Source: G963665925 sp963665925 | GTDB taxonomy: Bacteria > Bacillota > Clostridia > Peptostreptococcales > Acidaminobacteraceae | Direction of reading: 5' to 3' | DNA: 64,000 nucleotides | Assembly (NCBI GenBank): GCA_963665925.1 | Contig: OY762511.1 | Coordinates: forward strand, 806,001 to 870,000 | Shown here: positions 24,015-33,278 of the stretch, in pieces | How positions within the stretch are numbered: the stretch's first letter is position 1 | Layout: every line of letters begins with the position of its first letter | Notes under the pieces: generated by a model | The model's database searches: none | What the model saw: only the letters and a program-made list of their open reading frames with translations | Told to the model about the DNA's origin: nothing | Position numbers and translations under genes: made by a program

Positions 24015-25931
24015 TTACCCTCTCTTCAAATACCTTTCAAACCAGCCGGTCATTTCCTGATAACGTTTCAACTTAGCCATTGGCCTGCCGCGTGTCGCCA
24101 GTCCATGGTTTTCGCCTTCATAAAGGCACAGACGGGACTTGACGCCGCACTGCACCATGGCGCTGTACATGTTGAGTGATTCCGTATAGTGGCACCTGTA
24201 ATCTGCGTGCCCATGATTGAACAGGGTGGGTGTCTTAACGCGACTTACCTGCATAATGGGGGACATTTCAAGAAATACTTCCGGTCTCTCCCATGATGCC
24301 TTCCCGCCCGCATACTCAACTGCGTACTTGTAACCGATATCAGAGCTCGAAAGTGCCGTCAGCATATTGCTGATGCCGCGCTCTGAAACCGCAGCCTTGA
24401 AACGGTCCGTTTGGGTCACAATATAATTTGTCATAAATCCGCCGTAGGAGCCACCGGTCACACCCAATGCGTCCGCGTCGATTTCTGGCTCTGCCCTCAG
24501 AACTTCATCTGTAAATGCCATCAACTGGTCAAAGGGCAGGGCTGCAAATCTTCCGCGAATATCCGCAAAGGCATCCCCTCTGCCATCACTTCCCATGGGA
24601 TTTGCATAGAAAACATAATAGCCCTTGGCACAAAGCAGCTGTACGTCAAATGAAAAGATATCCGTATAGATCATTTTGGGACCACCGTGCACCATGAGCA
24701 CACCGGGCCTAGGTGTCTTCTCCTGATTTTGACCCCTGCCTGCCGGCGGATAAATCCACCCCATGAGTTCTATGCCTCCATGCGTGAATGTCAAAGGCTT
24801 TGGTATGGACAGGGTATAGGCATCCAGCCAGCTGTTATGGCTGGTCAGCTGGACCAGGTCTCCATCCTTATACTCATAGAGCTCCAGAAGCTTCTGGTCC
24901 TTCATGCCAAGGAGGAAGCGCTTGTCCTCATGGATTTCAAAATCCATAATGGCCTTAAGTCCTGTATCAAGCTGTACCCTAGTGCCGTCAAGCGCCTGAG
25001 TACAAATATACTGGCGGTCTTCGCCCACGCGAAGATGATGGTAGGCACCACCATGCCTGATTTCACAAGAGCCTTCTATAAATGCACTGTCAGTGACAAC
25101 ACCCGGTCGCTCGTTGCTCAAATCGATTCGGTCACCAAGTCGGCTCACCTGGCCGGTGCCTGTATCCACCCTGTAAATCTGCTGATTGTCATTCCTGTTT
25201 TGATGCTCAAGATCTACACCGCAAAATAGGGCCGTCTCATTTGTCATGGACTTGAGTCCGTCAATTCTAAATTCTGAATCCGTAAATTTCCGCAAGCCAT
25301 CCGTCAAGATGTCATATGTATAAACGCATGAAGCCACAGGCTTTTGAGCTGTGCTCCTGAAGGCTGTGAAAACAATCCGGGCGCTTTCAAAATCAAAGTC
25401 TACAAGGTTCAAATCCATTTCCAGATCTGTCAGCACCCGTATGGATTTACCATTGTACTCCGTTTCAAAAAGCGCTGTCACCGACCTGCCAAGCACCCCA
25501 TCCCCCTCTGTATAGAAGGGACCTGTCTCCGATGAAAGAACGCCTTCAAATGCCTCGTCCTTTTTTATCTGGGCTGTAAAATAGAGTTTCTTGCCGCAGC
25601 CTGCCGTTTTCGCCACAAAGGGAATTTTACAAACCGCTTCCACCTTGCCAGATGCCGGGTCATAGGCATGAAACAGGGTCGAAGCCTCCTCATAATGCCA
25701 GAGGAAGACATACCCATCCCGAAATGTATAGCCTTTTGGCTCAAAGTCCAGATGCACCGGTTCCGATTTCTTGTCTTGCGTATCATATTGCCACAGGTTT
25801 CGTAGATACCTGTTATGATTCTTATCCAGAGTCGATACAATATAATAAAGATATCTGCCATCAGGATGTCCCTGCAGGTTCGTCAATATACACGTTTTTA
25901 AAAAGTCTTCTTTTGCCAGATATTTTTCCAT
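24015..25931 (-). CDS. Prolyl oligopeptidase-family (S9) peptidase
   Basis: Serine peptidase of the acylaminoacyl-peptidase/S9C type, 638 aa, apparently without a signal peptide and so cytoplasmic. The N-terminal 380 residues form the beta-propeller gate. The C-terminal alpha/beta hydrolase has the oxyanion GGP (VMVHGGPKM), nucleophile GGSYGGFMTN, Asp in NHGHADYRCH and the catalytic His in GENHGLATRG. It trims imported oligopeptides. Start ATG at 25929-25931 is preceded by GGGAGAGGTGA. It is the first gene of the S9-M20-Opp operon, and a sigma-54-type promoter lies 28 bp upstream. Confidence 0.93.
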   Translation of the reverse strand: MEKYLAKEDFLKTCILTNLQGHPDGRYLYYIVSTLDKNHNRYLRNLWQYDTQDKKSEPVHLDFEPKGYTFRDGYVFLWHYEEASTLFHAYDPASGKVEAVCKIPFVAKTAGCGKKLYFTAQIKKDEAFEGVLSSETGPFYTEGDGVLGRSVTALFETEYNGKSIRVLTDLEMDLNLVDFDFESARIVFTAFRSTAQKPVASCVYTYDILTDGLRKFTDSEFRIDGLKSMTNETALFCGVDLEHQNRNDNQQIYRVDTGTGQVSRLGDRIDLSNERPGVVTDSAFIEGSCEIRHGGAYHHLRVGEDRQYICTQALDGTRVQLDTGLKAIMDFEIHEDKRFLLGMKDQKLLELYEYKDGDLVQLTSHNSWLDAYTLSIPKPLTFTHGGIELMGWIYPPAGRGQNQEKTPRPGVLMVHGGPKMIYTDIFSFDVQLLCAKGYYVFYANPMGSDGRGDAFADIRGRFAALPFDQLMAFTDEVLRAEPEIDADALGVTGGSYGGFMTNYIVTQTDRFKAAVSERGISNMLTALSSSDIGYKYAVEYAGGKASWERPEVFLEMSPIMQVSRVKTPTLFNHGHADYRCHYTESLNMYSAMVQCGVKSRLCLYEGENHGLATRGRPMAKLKRYQEMTGWFERYLKRG

Positions 25932-25958
25932 TGCATCACCTCTCCCACAGTAGATAGT

Positions 25959-25974
25959 TGCAAGAACAATGCCA
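25959..25974 (-). promoter_or_regulatory. Sigma-54 (RpoN) promoter of the peptide operon
   Basis: On the minus strand TGGCAT-N5-TTGCA matches the -24/-12 consensus, with GG and GC exactly 10 bp apart. Predicted start of transcription is about 25948, leaving a leader of roughly 18 nt to the S9 peptidase ATG. A sigma-54 activator gene is transcribed divergently from the same 130-bp gap. Confidence 0.85.
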
Positions 25975-26023
25975 AATGTTACAGTTGTGAAATAATTTTA
26001 TTACCTTATTTTAAAATTTCCTC

Positions 26024-26032
26024 TGCTATAAT
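26024..26032 (+). promoter_or_regulatory. Extended -10 promoter of the sigma-54 activator gene
   Basis: TGCTATAAT is a perfect extended -10 element (TGnTATAAT), about 30 bp before the activator ATG. No clear -35 box is seen. Confidence 0.6.
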
Positions 26033-26063
26033 AAGGACAATAGACTGAAATGAGGTTGAATTC

Positions 26064-28136
26064 ATGAAAACTATCGCTGTCGTTTCCGACTCAAAAATAA
26101 AAAACGATCGGCCCAACAACGTGGGGGACATTCTGTCAGAAAACATCAGAGAGGTCTTCGGCGCATTTGTAGACGTACGCAAATACTACATTGACACCCT
26201 GGAGGGAAAGCCTCCCATTGAAGAGGACCTCATCCTGATTATGGCTGGATCACGGGCAATAAAAATTCGAGATCATGTTCTGAACCCTTCCAACATCATC
26301 ATTGCAAGACGCGCCTTCCTTAGACGGGGCATGTCTCAGCTCTACCGCATACCCGAAGGGGAAGACGTGCTTGTCGTCAACGACAATATTGAGACAACCC
26401 TGGAATCGGTAGCTTCTCTCTATAACATAGGCATCAAGCATGTGAACTTGATTCCCTTTGAAATCGGGAAGGAGTTCAGGCATATTAGATATGCGGTCTC
26501 CCCCTCTGAGATGGACCTGATTCCCGAATACATTCCAAACACCTATGACCTGGAAGACCGGGTTGTGGACATACCAACCATGCTCCTGATTATGAGCAGG
26601 CTTGGTATTGACAACAAGGAGGTTCAGCAGAACCTTTACGACTACTACCAGAAGATTTTCAGTGCCAATGAAACAGTCACCGACAATTACAGCTCCCTGC
26701 TCACACGTACTGAGGAGCTGGACTTCATGCTGGATCTGTCCCATGATGCCATCGTTCTGACCGACCCCCAGGGCCGTATTCTGATACATAATAAAAAGTT
26801 CAACGAAATGTTTGGTGTAGACAGCGATGCAGTGGGCAGCCACTTTCACGACGTTGTCAATCAGATCAATATCCGTCAGTACTACAAGACTGACTACATC
26901 AATGACCTGATCAACATCCACAGCCGCCAGCTCAATATGGAAAAAAGAAATATCGTCCACTTCAACAAGGAAAAACGTATGTATTTCAGCTTTCAGGAAG
27001 TGACTTACATCAAGAAGCTTGAGCAGAATTTATCTCAAAAGCTGCGCAAGAAGGGGCAGATTGCAAAATACACCTTTGACGATATTGTCACCCAGTCGGA
27101 CAGCATTCGCCAAATCATTGAAAAGAGCAGGCGTATTGCAAAGACTGACCTTACCGTACTTATTACAGGAGAGAGCGGAACCGGCAAGGAGGTTCTTGCC
27201 CAGGCGATCCACAATGCGTCAAACAGGCACAAGCAGCCTTTTATCGCAATCAACGGCTCAGCCATTCCCGATAATCTCCTCGAGAGTGAGCTCTTCGGCT
27301 ATGCAAGCGGCTCCTTTACAGGTGCCCTGCGTGAAGGCAAACGCGGTCTTTTTGAGCTTTCCAACAACGGCACCATTTTTCTTGACGAAATTGGCGATAT
27401 GCCCATGCACCTTCAGGCTAAGCTCTTGCGCGTCCTGCAGGAACGCCAAATTACACCGATTGGATCTGACCGCATTATTGAAATCGATGTGCGCGTCATT
27501 GCCGCAACACACAAGAATCCCTTAGAACTTATTGAACAGGGGAAATTCCGAAGCGACCTCTTCTACCGCCTCAATGTTTTTCCTATTGAGCTGCCACCGC
27601 TAAGAGACCGGTCCAGCGATATCCTCCCGCTGCTGCATGCCTTTACAGACCATCAGTTTGAAATCTCTGCAGCCTGCCGCGAGGTTATCATGGGGTACAG
27701 CTGGCCAGGAAACATACGCGAGCTTCACAATACCGCCAACTATATTTCAACCGTGGAACAATCTGCCCTTGCTGACGTAGGGGCACTTCCCCAGTACATC
27801 ATAGAACAGACGGCCAAAAGAAGGGATCCTGACTCTTCCAAGTCTGCCGCCTTCAGCGATTTGGATGCCATCAGTGCCGTATCTGATTCCGAGGCCTGCC
27901 TTAAGGTTCTTGACGCCATTCGGATTTTGAACAGACTTGGTAAGACAGCTGGCAGAAAGCACATTGCCCAGCTGCTCAATACCCGTCACGCGCATTATTC
28001 GGAAAGCGCACTGAAAAAAATGCTCTCACTGCTCCAGAATCTCGACTTCATTATTGTCAAAAAAGGACGCAGCGGCAGTTACATCACAAGTGCCGGCGAG
28101 CGATTTTTAGAAGAAAATAGAAATATAGGTTCGTAA
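26064..28136 (+). CDS. Sigma-54-dependent transcriptional activator (PAS, AAA+)
   Basis: Enhancer-binding protein, 690 aa, that remodels sigma-54 RNA polymerase by ATP hydrolysis. Residues 1-200 form an N-terminal sensory region I do not recognise (MKTIAVVSDSKIKND start, Rossmann-like). A PAS domain follows (LDLSHDAIVLTDPQGRILIHNKKFNEMF, about 224-330), then the AAA+ domain with Walker A GESGTGKE, the sigma-54 contact loop GSFTGA (Ser for the usual Ala), Walker B IFLDEIGD and R-fingers in RDRSSDILPL. Unusually, the C-terminus is not a typical Fis-type HTH but a winged-helix-like segment (KTAGRKHIAQLLNTRHAHYSESALKKML). It is divergent from the S9-M20-Opp operon, whose promoter is of the sigma-54 type, so it is very probably that operon's regulator, perhaps sensing peptides or amino acids. 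Confidence 0.93.
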   Translation: MKTIAVVSDSKIKNDRPNNVGDILSENIREVFGAFVDVRKYYIDTLEGKPPIEEDLILIMAGSRAIKIRDHVLNPSNIIIARRAFLRRGMSQLYRIPEGEDVLVVNDNIETTLESVASLYNIGIKHVNLIPFEIGKEFRHIRYAVSPSEMDLIPEYIPNTYDLEDRVVDIPTMLLIMSRLGIDNKEVQQNLYDYYQKIFSANETVTDNYSSLLTRTEELDFMLDLSHDAIVLTDPQGRILIHNKKFNEMFGVDSDAVGSHFHDVVNQINIRQYYKTDYINDLINIHSRQLNMEKRNIVHFNKEKRMYFSFQEVTYIKKLEQNLSQKLRKKGQIAKYTFDDIVTQSDSIRQIIEKSRRIAKTDLTVLITGESGTGKEVLAQAIHNASNRHKQPFIAINGSAIPDNLLESELFGYASGSFTGALREGKRGLFELSNNGTIFLDEIGDMPMHLQAKLLRVLQERQITPIGSDRIIEIDVRVIAATHKNPLELIEQGKFRSDLFYRLNVFPIELPPLRDRSSDILPLLHAFTDHQFEISAACREVIMGYSWPGNIRELHNTANYISTVEQSALADVGALPQYIIEQTAKRRDPDSSKSAAFSDLDAISAVSDSEACLKVLDAIRILNRLGKTAGRKHIAQLLNTRHAHYSESALKKMLSLLQNLDFIIVKKGRSGSYITSAGERFLEENRNIGS

Positions 28137-28272
28137 TCAGGTGCATTTATAGGTTTGTACTCCTGTTTACGAACCTGTTTATCGAAAAGTGCTTTTGATT
28201 GTTTTTTCCCCAAGTATTTATACACAAATCATGAAAGATGATACAAGACTCATATAAGCCATTCCCCAAATA

Positions 28273-28305
28273 AAACAGCCCTTGGTTCTTAACCAAGGGC
28301 TGTTT
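28273..28305. terminator. Bidirectional terminator between the sigma-54 activator and HD genes
   Basis: A perfect 15-bp stem (AAACAGCCCTTGGTT with its complement) closes a 3-nt loop between two convergent genes. The stem ends in TTT on both strands. Confidence 0.85.
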
Positions 28306-28306
28306 G

Positions 28307-28870
28307 CTATCCCAGCATCGTGTATCCGTCTTGACTGATCATCTCTTCATGGGCCATAAGACCATTTACGATGATGTCAATGTGTTCGTTGAACTCCATA
28401 CCCAGCTCTTCCATCGAGCTCATGAGTTCTTCTCTGTCTACCGCGCGTGCGAAAGCCTTGTCTTTCATTTTCTTCTTAACAGACTTGCCTTTGAGGCCAT
28501 CAAGCTTTGTCGGACGCATCAGTGCCACTGCAATAATGAAACTCGCCATTTCATCTACGGCATGGAGTGCCTTTCGTTCTGTCAAATCCCGCGGCACATG
28601 GGAATCGTAGCCGTGGGACAGGATTGAATCGATAAAGTCTGATCCGAGGTCTGTGTCCGCCAAAAGCTCTGGCGCTTTAGAAGGATGTACCTCAGGATAC
28701 TTTTCAAAATCAATATCGTGGAGCAGACCGAGATTTCCCCAGCGCTCTTCATCTTCTCCGAACTTTTTAGCATAAGCGATCATGGCCGCTTCAACAGCCA
28801 GCGAGTGCCTAAACACACGGTCCGTCTTCACATGTTCCTTGAGTAGTTCAAGTGCATCATTTCTCTTCAT
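28307..28870 (-). CDS. HD-domain hydrolase
   Basis: A 187-aa stand-alone HD-superfamily phosphohydrolase. Metal-binding residues can be followed: RHSLAVE (first His), GLLHDIDFE (HD pair), ILSHGYDSH (His) and ALHAVDEMA (terminal Asp). There is no GYP motif, no nucleotidyltransferase domain and no membrane segment. Members of this predicted group (HDIG-like) have no established substrate; nucleotides are likely. Start ATG is preceded by GGAGG. It is a single gene flanked by its own terminator. Confidence 0.85.
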   Translation of the reverse strand: MKRNDALELLKEHVKTDRVFRHSLAVEAAMIAYAKKFGEDEERWGNLGLLHDIDFEKYPEVHPSKAPELLADTDLGSDFIDSILSHGYDSHVPRDLTERKALHAVDEMASFIIAVALMRPTKLDGLKGKSVKKKMKDKAFARAVDREELMSSMEELGMEFNEHIDIIVNGLMAHEEMISQDGYTMLG

Positions 28871-29013
28871 GCCAGCCTCCTTTTAAACCATTGTCCGATT
28901 TAATCATGGTCTTTCTCTATGTAGGGTGATTCTATCTATATACAAATTATAATAAGTTATTGTCAAAAGGTATAGTCTCACACGGATTTTTTGTTGAATA
29001 TGCCAGTATTTAT

Positions 29014-29042
29014 TTGACAGATGGGCAGACAGACTTTAATAT
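29014..29042 (+). promoter_or_regulatory. Sigma-A promoter of the ROK-family gene
   Basis: TTGACA (29014-29019) and TAATAT (29037-29042) are separated by 17 bp, 36 bp before the ATG. Confidence 0.8.
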
Positions 29043-29078
29043 GTACTTAAAATAACGCTTAACGAAAGGTGTGGTTTT

Positions 29079-30110
29079 ATGAGTCAGTCTACACATTTTA
29101 TGAAGTTGAAGCAAATCAATATAGATATCATCAAGGAAGCTCTGAAACGCGCGGATTTTGCCACTAAAATCGATTTATCCAGGACGACAGGCCTAAGTGT
29201 TGCAACATGCAACAACATCCTCGCGGAGCTTCTGCTCTCTGGGGAAGTGCTTGAAATCGAGGCCGGTGCCTCTACGGGTGGCCGTCCTGCCAGACGCTTT
29301 GTCTATAATGAAAATTTCGCGTCAGTAGCGGCTGTTTTCTTTCGCAAGGAAGGTGACATCGAGTACATGTACTGCGTTGTCTCAAATCTACTGGGACAAA
29401 GCATTTATGAAAAAACAGTTGAAGGACTTCACCTCACACTCGATATCATCAAGCAGACCATGGACGAAATGATTTGCAAGCATGCCAACCTCAAGGTTCT
29501 TGCGCTTGGCATCCCAGGCGTTATTCACCAGGGCAGTGTCGGCTACTCAAACTTCGAGGCCCTTGCCTACCTTGACCTCGACGGTCTTGAAGCTTATATC
29601 ATTGACAAATATGACCTGCTCGTCGTCTCTGAAAACGACCAGAACTGTATTGCAACGGGCTATTTCAACACGCGCATACAGGATAAAGACGAAAGCCTGG
29701 CATTTCTCTACTATCCCAAGGACCGTGCCAGTGGTGCGGGCATTATTTTAGACGGGAAAATACTGCATGGAAATTCCAACTTCGCCGGTGAAATTTCCTT
29801 TCTCCCGCTTGCTGTTGAAATCAGTGAACAGAAGCGTGTTCAAAGCGATCCAAAGACCTTTACGGAGTACGTCTGCAAGGTCATCGCCTGCATCAACGGC
29901 ATCCTGAATCCTAAAACAATTGTGCTCAGTGGATACTATTTCAAGGCGCCCCTTTCTGGTGACATTGTCAGCGAACTCAAGAACTGGATTCCAGAAAAGC
30001 ATCTGCCCCAAATCCACTTCGAGTCAGACATTCACACCTACTACCTCAGCGGTCTGATCCACCTGGCTTTGGAACAGCTCAAATGCCAGATCGAAATTGT
30101 TGAGCGCTGA
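29079..30110 (+). CDS. ROK-family transcriptional regulator
   Basis: A 343-aa protein with an N-terminal winged HTH (ATKIDLSRTTGLSVATCNNILAELLLSGEVLE, about 27-58, followed by GGRPARRF) and a C-terminal ROK domain of the actin/hexokinase fold (LALGIPGVI, ENDQNCIATGYF, SGAGIILDGKILHGNSNFAGEISF). This is the layout of NagC/XylR-type repressors that bind a sugar or sugar phosphate. The DxGxT ATP-binding motif of sugar kinases and the CxCGxxGC zinc motif are not visible, so it should be a regulator without kinase activity. No sugar operon is adjacent, so its target is unknown. Strong own promoter; start AACGAAAGGTG-linked ATG at 29079. Confidence 0.88.
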   Translation: MSQSTHFMKLKQINIDIIKEALKRADFATKIDLSRTTGLSVATCNNILAELLLSGEVLEIEAGASTGGRPARRFVYNENFASVAAVFFRKEGDIEYMYCVVSNLLGQSIYEKTVEGLHLTLDIIKQTMDEMICKHANLKVLALGIPGVIHQGSVGYSNFEALAYLDLDGLEAYIIDKYDLLVVSENDQNCIATGYFNTRIQDKDESLAFLYYPKDRASGAGIILDGKILHGNSNFAGEISFLPLAVEISEQKRVQSDPKTFTEYVCKVIACINGILNPKTIVLSGYYFKAPLSGDIVSELKNWIPEKHLPQIHFESDIHTYYLSGLIHLALEQLKCQIEIVER

Positions 30111-30111
30111 G

Positions 30112-30270
30112 ATTGCTCTCGTGGCTTGATGGGCGCTGTGATTTGCTTCTTGAGAATTACGCAGCAATCTTCGATTGCTCGCGTCATATATTCAAATAAG
30201 GGAATCCCCCATTTCGAACTCGGATTCGAATGGGGGATTCCCTTATTTGAATGCATTTCTTTGTTTTTTC
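30112..30270 (+). repeat. Structured intergenic repeat, copy B
   Basis: Second copy of the element also found at 4.7 and 41.6 kb. It shows the small stem-loop AGCAATC-TTC-GATTGCT (30163-30180), CATATA (30186-30191), a 61-nt inverted repeat (30192-30252, about 27 bp, one bulged T) and TGCATTTCTTTG from 30253. The right half of the small stem-loop (GATTGCT-CTCGT) recurs 62 bp earlier at 30112, next to the ROK stop codon. Stem sequence is unrelated to copies A and C. Confidence 0.85.
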
Positions 30271-30281
30271 GTATAATGAGA

Positions 30282-30328
30282 AAATCGGTTGTACTTTGAC
30301 AAATATCAAAAGCACAACCGATTTTTTA
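30282..30328. terminator. Bidirectional terminator between the ROK gene and phnA-like gene
   Basis: AAAATCGGTTGT pairs with ACAACCGATTTT, with TTTGA/TCAAA pairing inside. The stem runs into T6 on the plus strand. It lies between convergent genes, directly after repeat copy B. Confidence 0.85.
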
Positions 30329-30336
30329 TACATTTT

Positions 30337-30678
30337 TTAGGCTTTTTTTACGTAAATTGACTTCAGGCTCATTGCGCCAAATCCATCAATCTTGCAGTCG
30401 ATATCATGGTCGCTATCGTAAACAAGGCGAATATTCTTCACCTTTGTACCGATTTTCACGACAGATGAACTGCCCTTAACCTTAAGATCTTTGATTACGG
30501 TAACCGTATCTCCATCTTGAAGAATGTTTCCGTTTGAGTCTTTGATCACATTTTCGTCTTCAGCTTCAGCCGCTGCTTCCGGAGACCATTCATGTCCACA
30601 TTCAGGACATACCAGCAGATTTCCGTCTTCATAAGTGTATTCTGAATTACACTTGGGACAATTTGGCAATTCGTGCAT
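30337..30678 (-). CDS. Zinc-ribbon protein of the PhnA/YjdM family
   Basis: A 113-aa cytoplasmic protein. The N-terminal zinc ribbon has two CPxC knuckles (LPNCPKCNSEYTYED and LLVCPECGHEW), followed by a small SH3-like beta domain (SNGNILQDGDTVTVIKDLKVKGS, GTKVKNIRL, IDGFGAMSLKSIYVKK). This is the whole length of E. coli YjdM (formerly PhnA), which despite its old name is not needed for phosphonate use. Its function remains unclear. The frame extends 6 codons upstream but GGAGGAAAG falls inside it and fixes the ATG at 30678. Confidence 0.92.
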   Translation of the reverse strand: MHELPNCPKCNSEYTYEDGNLLVCPECGHEWSPEAAAEAEDENVIKDSNGNILQDGDTVTVIKDLKVKGSSSVVKIGTKVKNIRLVYDSDHDIDCKIDGFGAMSLKSIYVKKA

Positions 30679-30786
30679 AATCTTTCCTCCATTCATATCA
30701 TCGGATTATACATTATCACAGTCGCCCTCTTTTCGCAAATCCCAGAAAACACCTCCGATTTAAACGCAAGACTTCATGCACCCATA

Positions 30787-32949
30787 TCAAAGAGCATAAG
30801 CATCCTCTGTCTCGCATTCGAGAACTTGAAGCAAAACAGCCACCAAGGATGGATCGAACTGCGATCCCGAACCGTCCATAATTTCTCCCACTGCTTCCTC
30901 CCGGGTCATGGCCGCCCTGAATGTCCGCTCACTCGTCATCGCCACATAGGCGTCGGCAACGGCAATAATTCTTGCCTCCAGCGGAATGGATTCCCCTGCT
31001 AGTCCTTTCGGATAGCCTTGTCCGTCATACCACTCATGGTGAAGAAGGATATGCTGGGCCAACTCAGTAAACTCATTGACCGAGTTGAGAATTCTGTAGC
31101 CGATTTCGGGATGTTTTTTAACTTCATTCCATTCGTCTGACGTCAAGGCCTCTGTCTTATCGAGGATGTAGTCGCTGACAGCAATCTTTCCAATGTCATG
31201 AAGCCAGCCAGCCATTTTCATCTCCTTAACCTTGTCGGTGCTCATTTGCAGGTACTCGGCCATTTTCTCACAGTAATAGCTCACCCGGGTCGAGTGGACC
31301 TCTTCGCGCTCATTCTTCGAATGCACAGTCTGAACAACCGTATTGAACAGCTTATCCTGAATACTTGGCCCTTCATCCAGCTTGTTTCGATACATCTGGT
31401 CTTCAACCCGCTTAAATAGATTGCCAATGGACTCACCTAAGTCCGTCTTGGCACCATATCCAAAGGACATTGAAAACGCAATATTTCTGAATACCGCCCG
31501 ATGACAAGTTGCCTTGATCCGCTCAACAATGTGCCCTGCCTCTTCAACAGTGGTCTGAGGCAGAAGCAGAACAAACTCGTCTCCGCCAAGACGCGCGATG
31601 ATTTCTCCCTGCCGGCATGTCTCACGTAGAATCCCCGCCATTCTTCTTAAAAATTCGTCCCCAGCCTCATGCCCAAAAGCATCGTTGATCAGCTTCAGTC
31701 CGTTGACATCCGCCATAACAATAGATATGGGCAGTGAACGCTCATTGTCCAAACGGCTGAGCTCCGTCTCAAAATACCGCCTGTTGTAGAGCCCAGTGAG
31801 CTGGTCATGATAACTCATATAGAGGATTTCCCGTTCAGCGGCCCTGCGCATTGAAATATCTGCATAAATGCCGTACCCGCCAATAACTTCCCCCTCGGAA
31901 ATGATGGGCACACCCTTAACGCCCACCTCAACCTCACGACCATACTTGTCGTATCGTATGCCTTCAAGAACAACCTTCTCTCCAGATAAAAGACGGTTGG
32001 TCATCAGGTTGGACTCGGTGATTTTCCCATCTCCGCTGACAACATCATCAATATGCCTGCCCACAATCTCTTCCAGAGTATACTTGAAGAGTTCCGTAAA
32101 ATTCTCATTGATATCTATGATTTCATGATGCTTGTTAAAATGAACAATCGCATCTGATGAATTTCTAAATAGGGCTTCATAGGCCACCTTCTGTGAAGCA
32201 ATACGCTTTTCCGCAGTCCGACTTTCTGTCACATCCGTATAGATGCCGTAGCCACCGATGACCTCCCCCTCAGCGATAATTGGAACGCCTTGAATAATAT
32301 ATATTCTCGATGTCATATTCTTGCCGAACCGCATGCCTTCATCCATAACCTTTTCACCATGCAGAAGGCGGTCTGTAAGAGAAACCGATTCCTGAAGCTT
32401 CTGCGGAGACGCAATGAGTCGGTCGACGGTCTCTCCCCTGATTTCTTCCAGTCGGTAGCCGAAAAGGGCTGAAAACCGTTCATTAATGTCCAGCACCCGC
32501 TGCTCTATATCAATACGCACAATGGCATCATTTGAATTTCTGAATAAAGTCTCAAAGGTCATTTTTTGCTTAAGCAGTTCAGTGTTTGCCTTGAGTTCCA
32601 ATGAGATGTTCTTGTAAATAACTACAGCACCATGCACCGCACCGTCCACGAGTAGAGGCGCACCTGTAATGATGACCTCATACACCGACCCACTGCCATC
32701 AATACGGTCGCAGACTGCGTTGAATATATTTCCCATCCTAACACAGGCAATGAGTTCTTCAGACCTGCCCTTGTCTAATGTTCGAACTACAAAATCATCC
32801 AGCGGCTTTCCAATCAGCACATCTCTGGAGTATTTGAACAAATCAATGAAGCTGTCATTTACCTCCACAATCTTTGCCCTGTCATCAATGCGCACAATGG
32901 CATCTTGGGAAGTCTTGAATAAGTGTTCATAGTCCTTGTAGCCCAACAC
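30787..32949 (-). CDS. PAS-PAS-PAS-GGDEF-HD-GYP protein (c-di-GMP metabolism)
   Basis: A cytoplasmic signalling protein of about 720 aa. Three PAS domains repeat the pattern SQDAIVRIDDRAKIVEVNDSF / SNDAIVRIDIEQRVLDINERF / SSDAIVHFNKHHEIIDINENF. A GGDEF domain with intact ARLGGDEFVLLL follows, and a C-terminal HD-GYP phosphodiesterase with HDIGKIA, HHEWYDGQGYP and AVADAYVAM. Both synthesis and breakdown of c-di-GMP are therefore possible, switched by the PAS sensors. The frame starts with GTG at 32973, but GGGGG 7 nt before the GTG at 32949 marks the likelier start. No membrane segment is present. The gene seems to stand alone. Confidence 0.93.
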   Translation of the reverse strand: MLGYKDYEHLFKTSQDAIVRIDDRAKIVEVNDSFIDLFKYSRDVLIGKPLDDFVVRTLDKGRSEELIACVRMGNIFNAVCDRIDGSGSVYEVIITGAPLLVDGAVHGAVVIYKNISLELKANTELLKQKMTFETLFRNSNDAIVRIDIEQRVLDINERFSALFGYRLEEIRGETVDRLIASPQKLQESVSLTDRLLHGEKVMDEGMRFGKNMTSRIYIIQGVPIIAEGEVIGGYGIYTDVTESRTAEKRIASQKVAYEALFRNSSDAIVHFNKHHEIIDINENFTELFKYTLEEIVGRHIDDVVSGDGKITESNLMTNRLLSGEKVVLEGIRYDKYGREVEVGVKGVPIISEGEVIGGYGIYADISMRRAAEREILYMSYHDQLTGLYNRRYFETELSRLDNERSLPISIVMADVNGLKLINDAFGHEAGDEFLRRMAGILRETCRQGEIIARLGGDEFVLLLPQTTVEEAGHIVERIKATCHRAVFRNIAFSMSFGYGAKTDLGESIGNLFKRVEDQMYRNKLDEGPSIQDKLFNTVVQTVHSKNEREEVHSTRVSYYCEKMAEYLQMSTDKVKEMKMAGWLHDIGKIAVSDYILDKTEALTSDEWNEVKKHPEIGYRILNSVNEFTELAQHILLHHEWYDGQGYPKGLAGESIPLEARIIAVADAYVAMTSERTFRAAMTREEAVGEIMDGSGSQFDPSLVAVLLQVLECETEDAYAL

Positions 32950-33278
32950 TGCATATCCCCCTACTTTTTTCACTCAAAACATTTTTAACAATTACTGTCT
33001 TTTATCAAAATATTCAGTAATTGTAATTTATAGGTATGTCATCCTCTATTTTAAATTATATATCTGAATTCCCAATCTGTACAGCGGTTAATTGCTCGGT
33101 AAACCACGATCATTTCTTCGCGCAGACCTTGCCACTTAGGGTGTATAACCGAAATATTTCGTTTTTAAAATTGCAGCTTGTTACGAAGGCCTCTTTTAGA
33201 ATTTAGCCTCTAAAACCAGCCTCCTCTGTTCTCATATATCCTCATATATCCTTACATGCGCCTCCAAAACAAGAAAAA
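32950..33278. other. Intergenic region without a recognised gene
   Basis: AT-rich spacer between two minus-strand genes. It holds the leader of the PAS-GGDEF-HD-GYP gene, a short palindrome CGAAATATTTCG near 33160 and a tandem CTCATATATC repeat near 33233-33252. I see no reading frame with a ribosome binding site. Confidence 0.5.
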
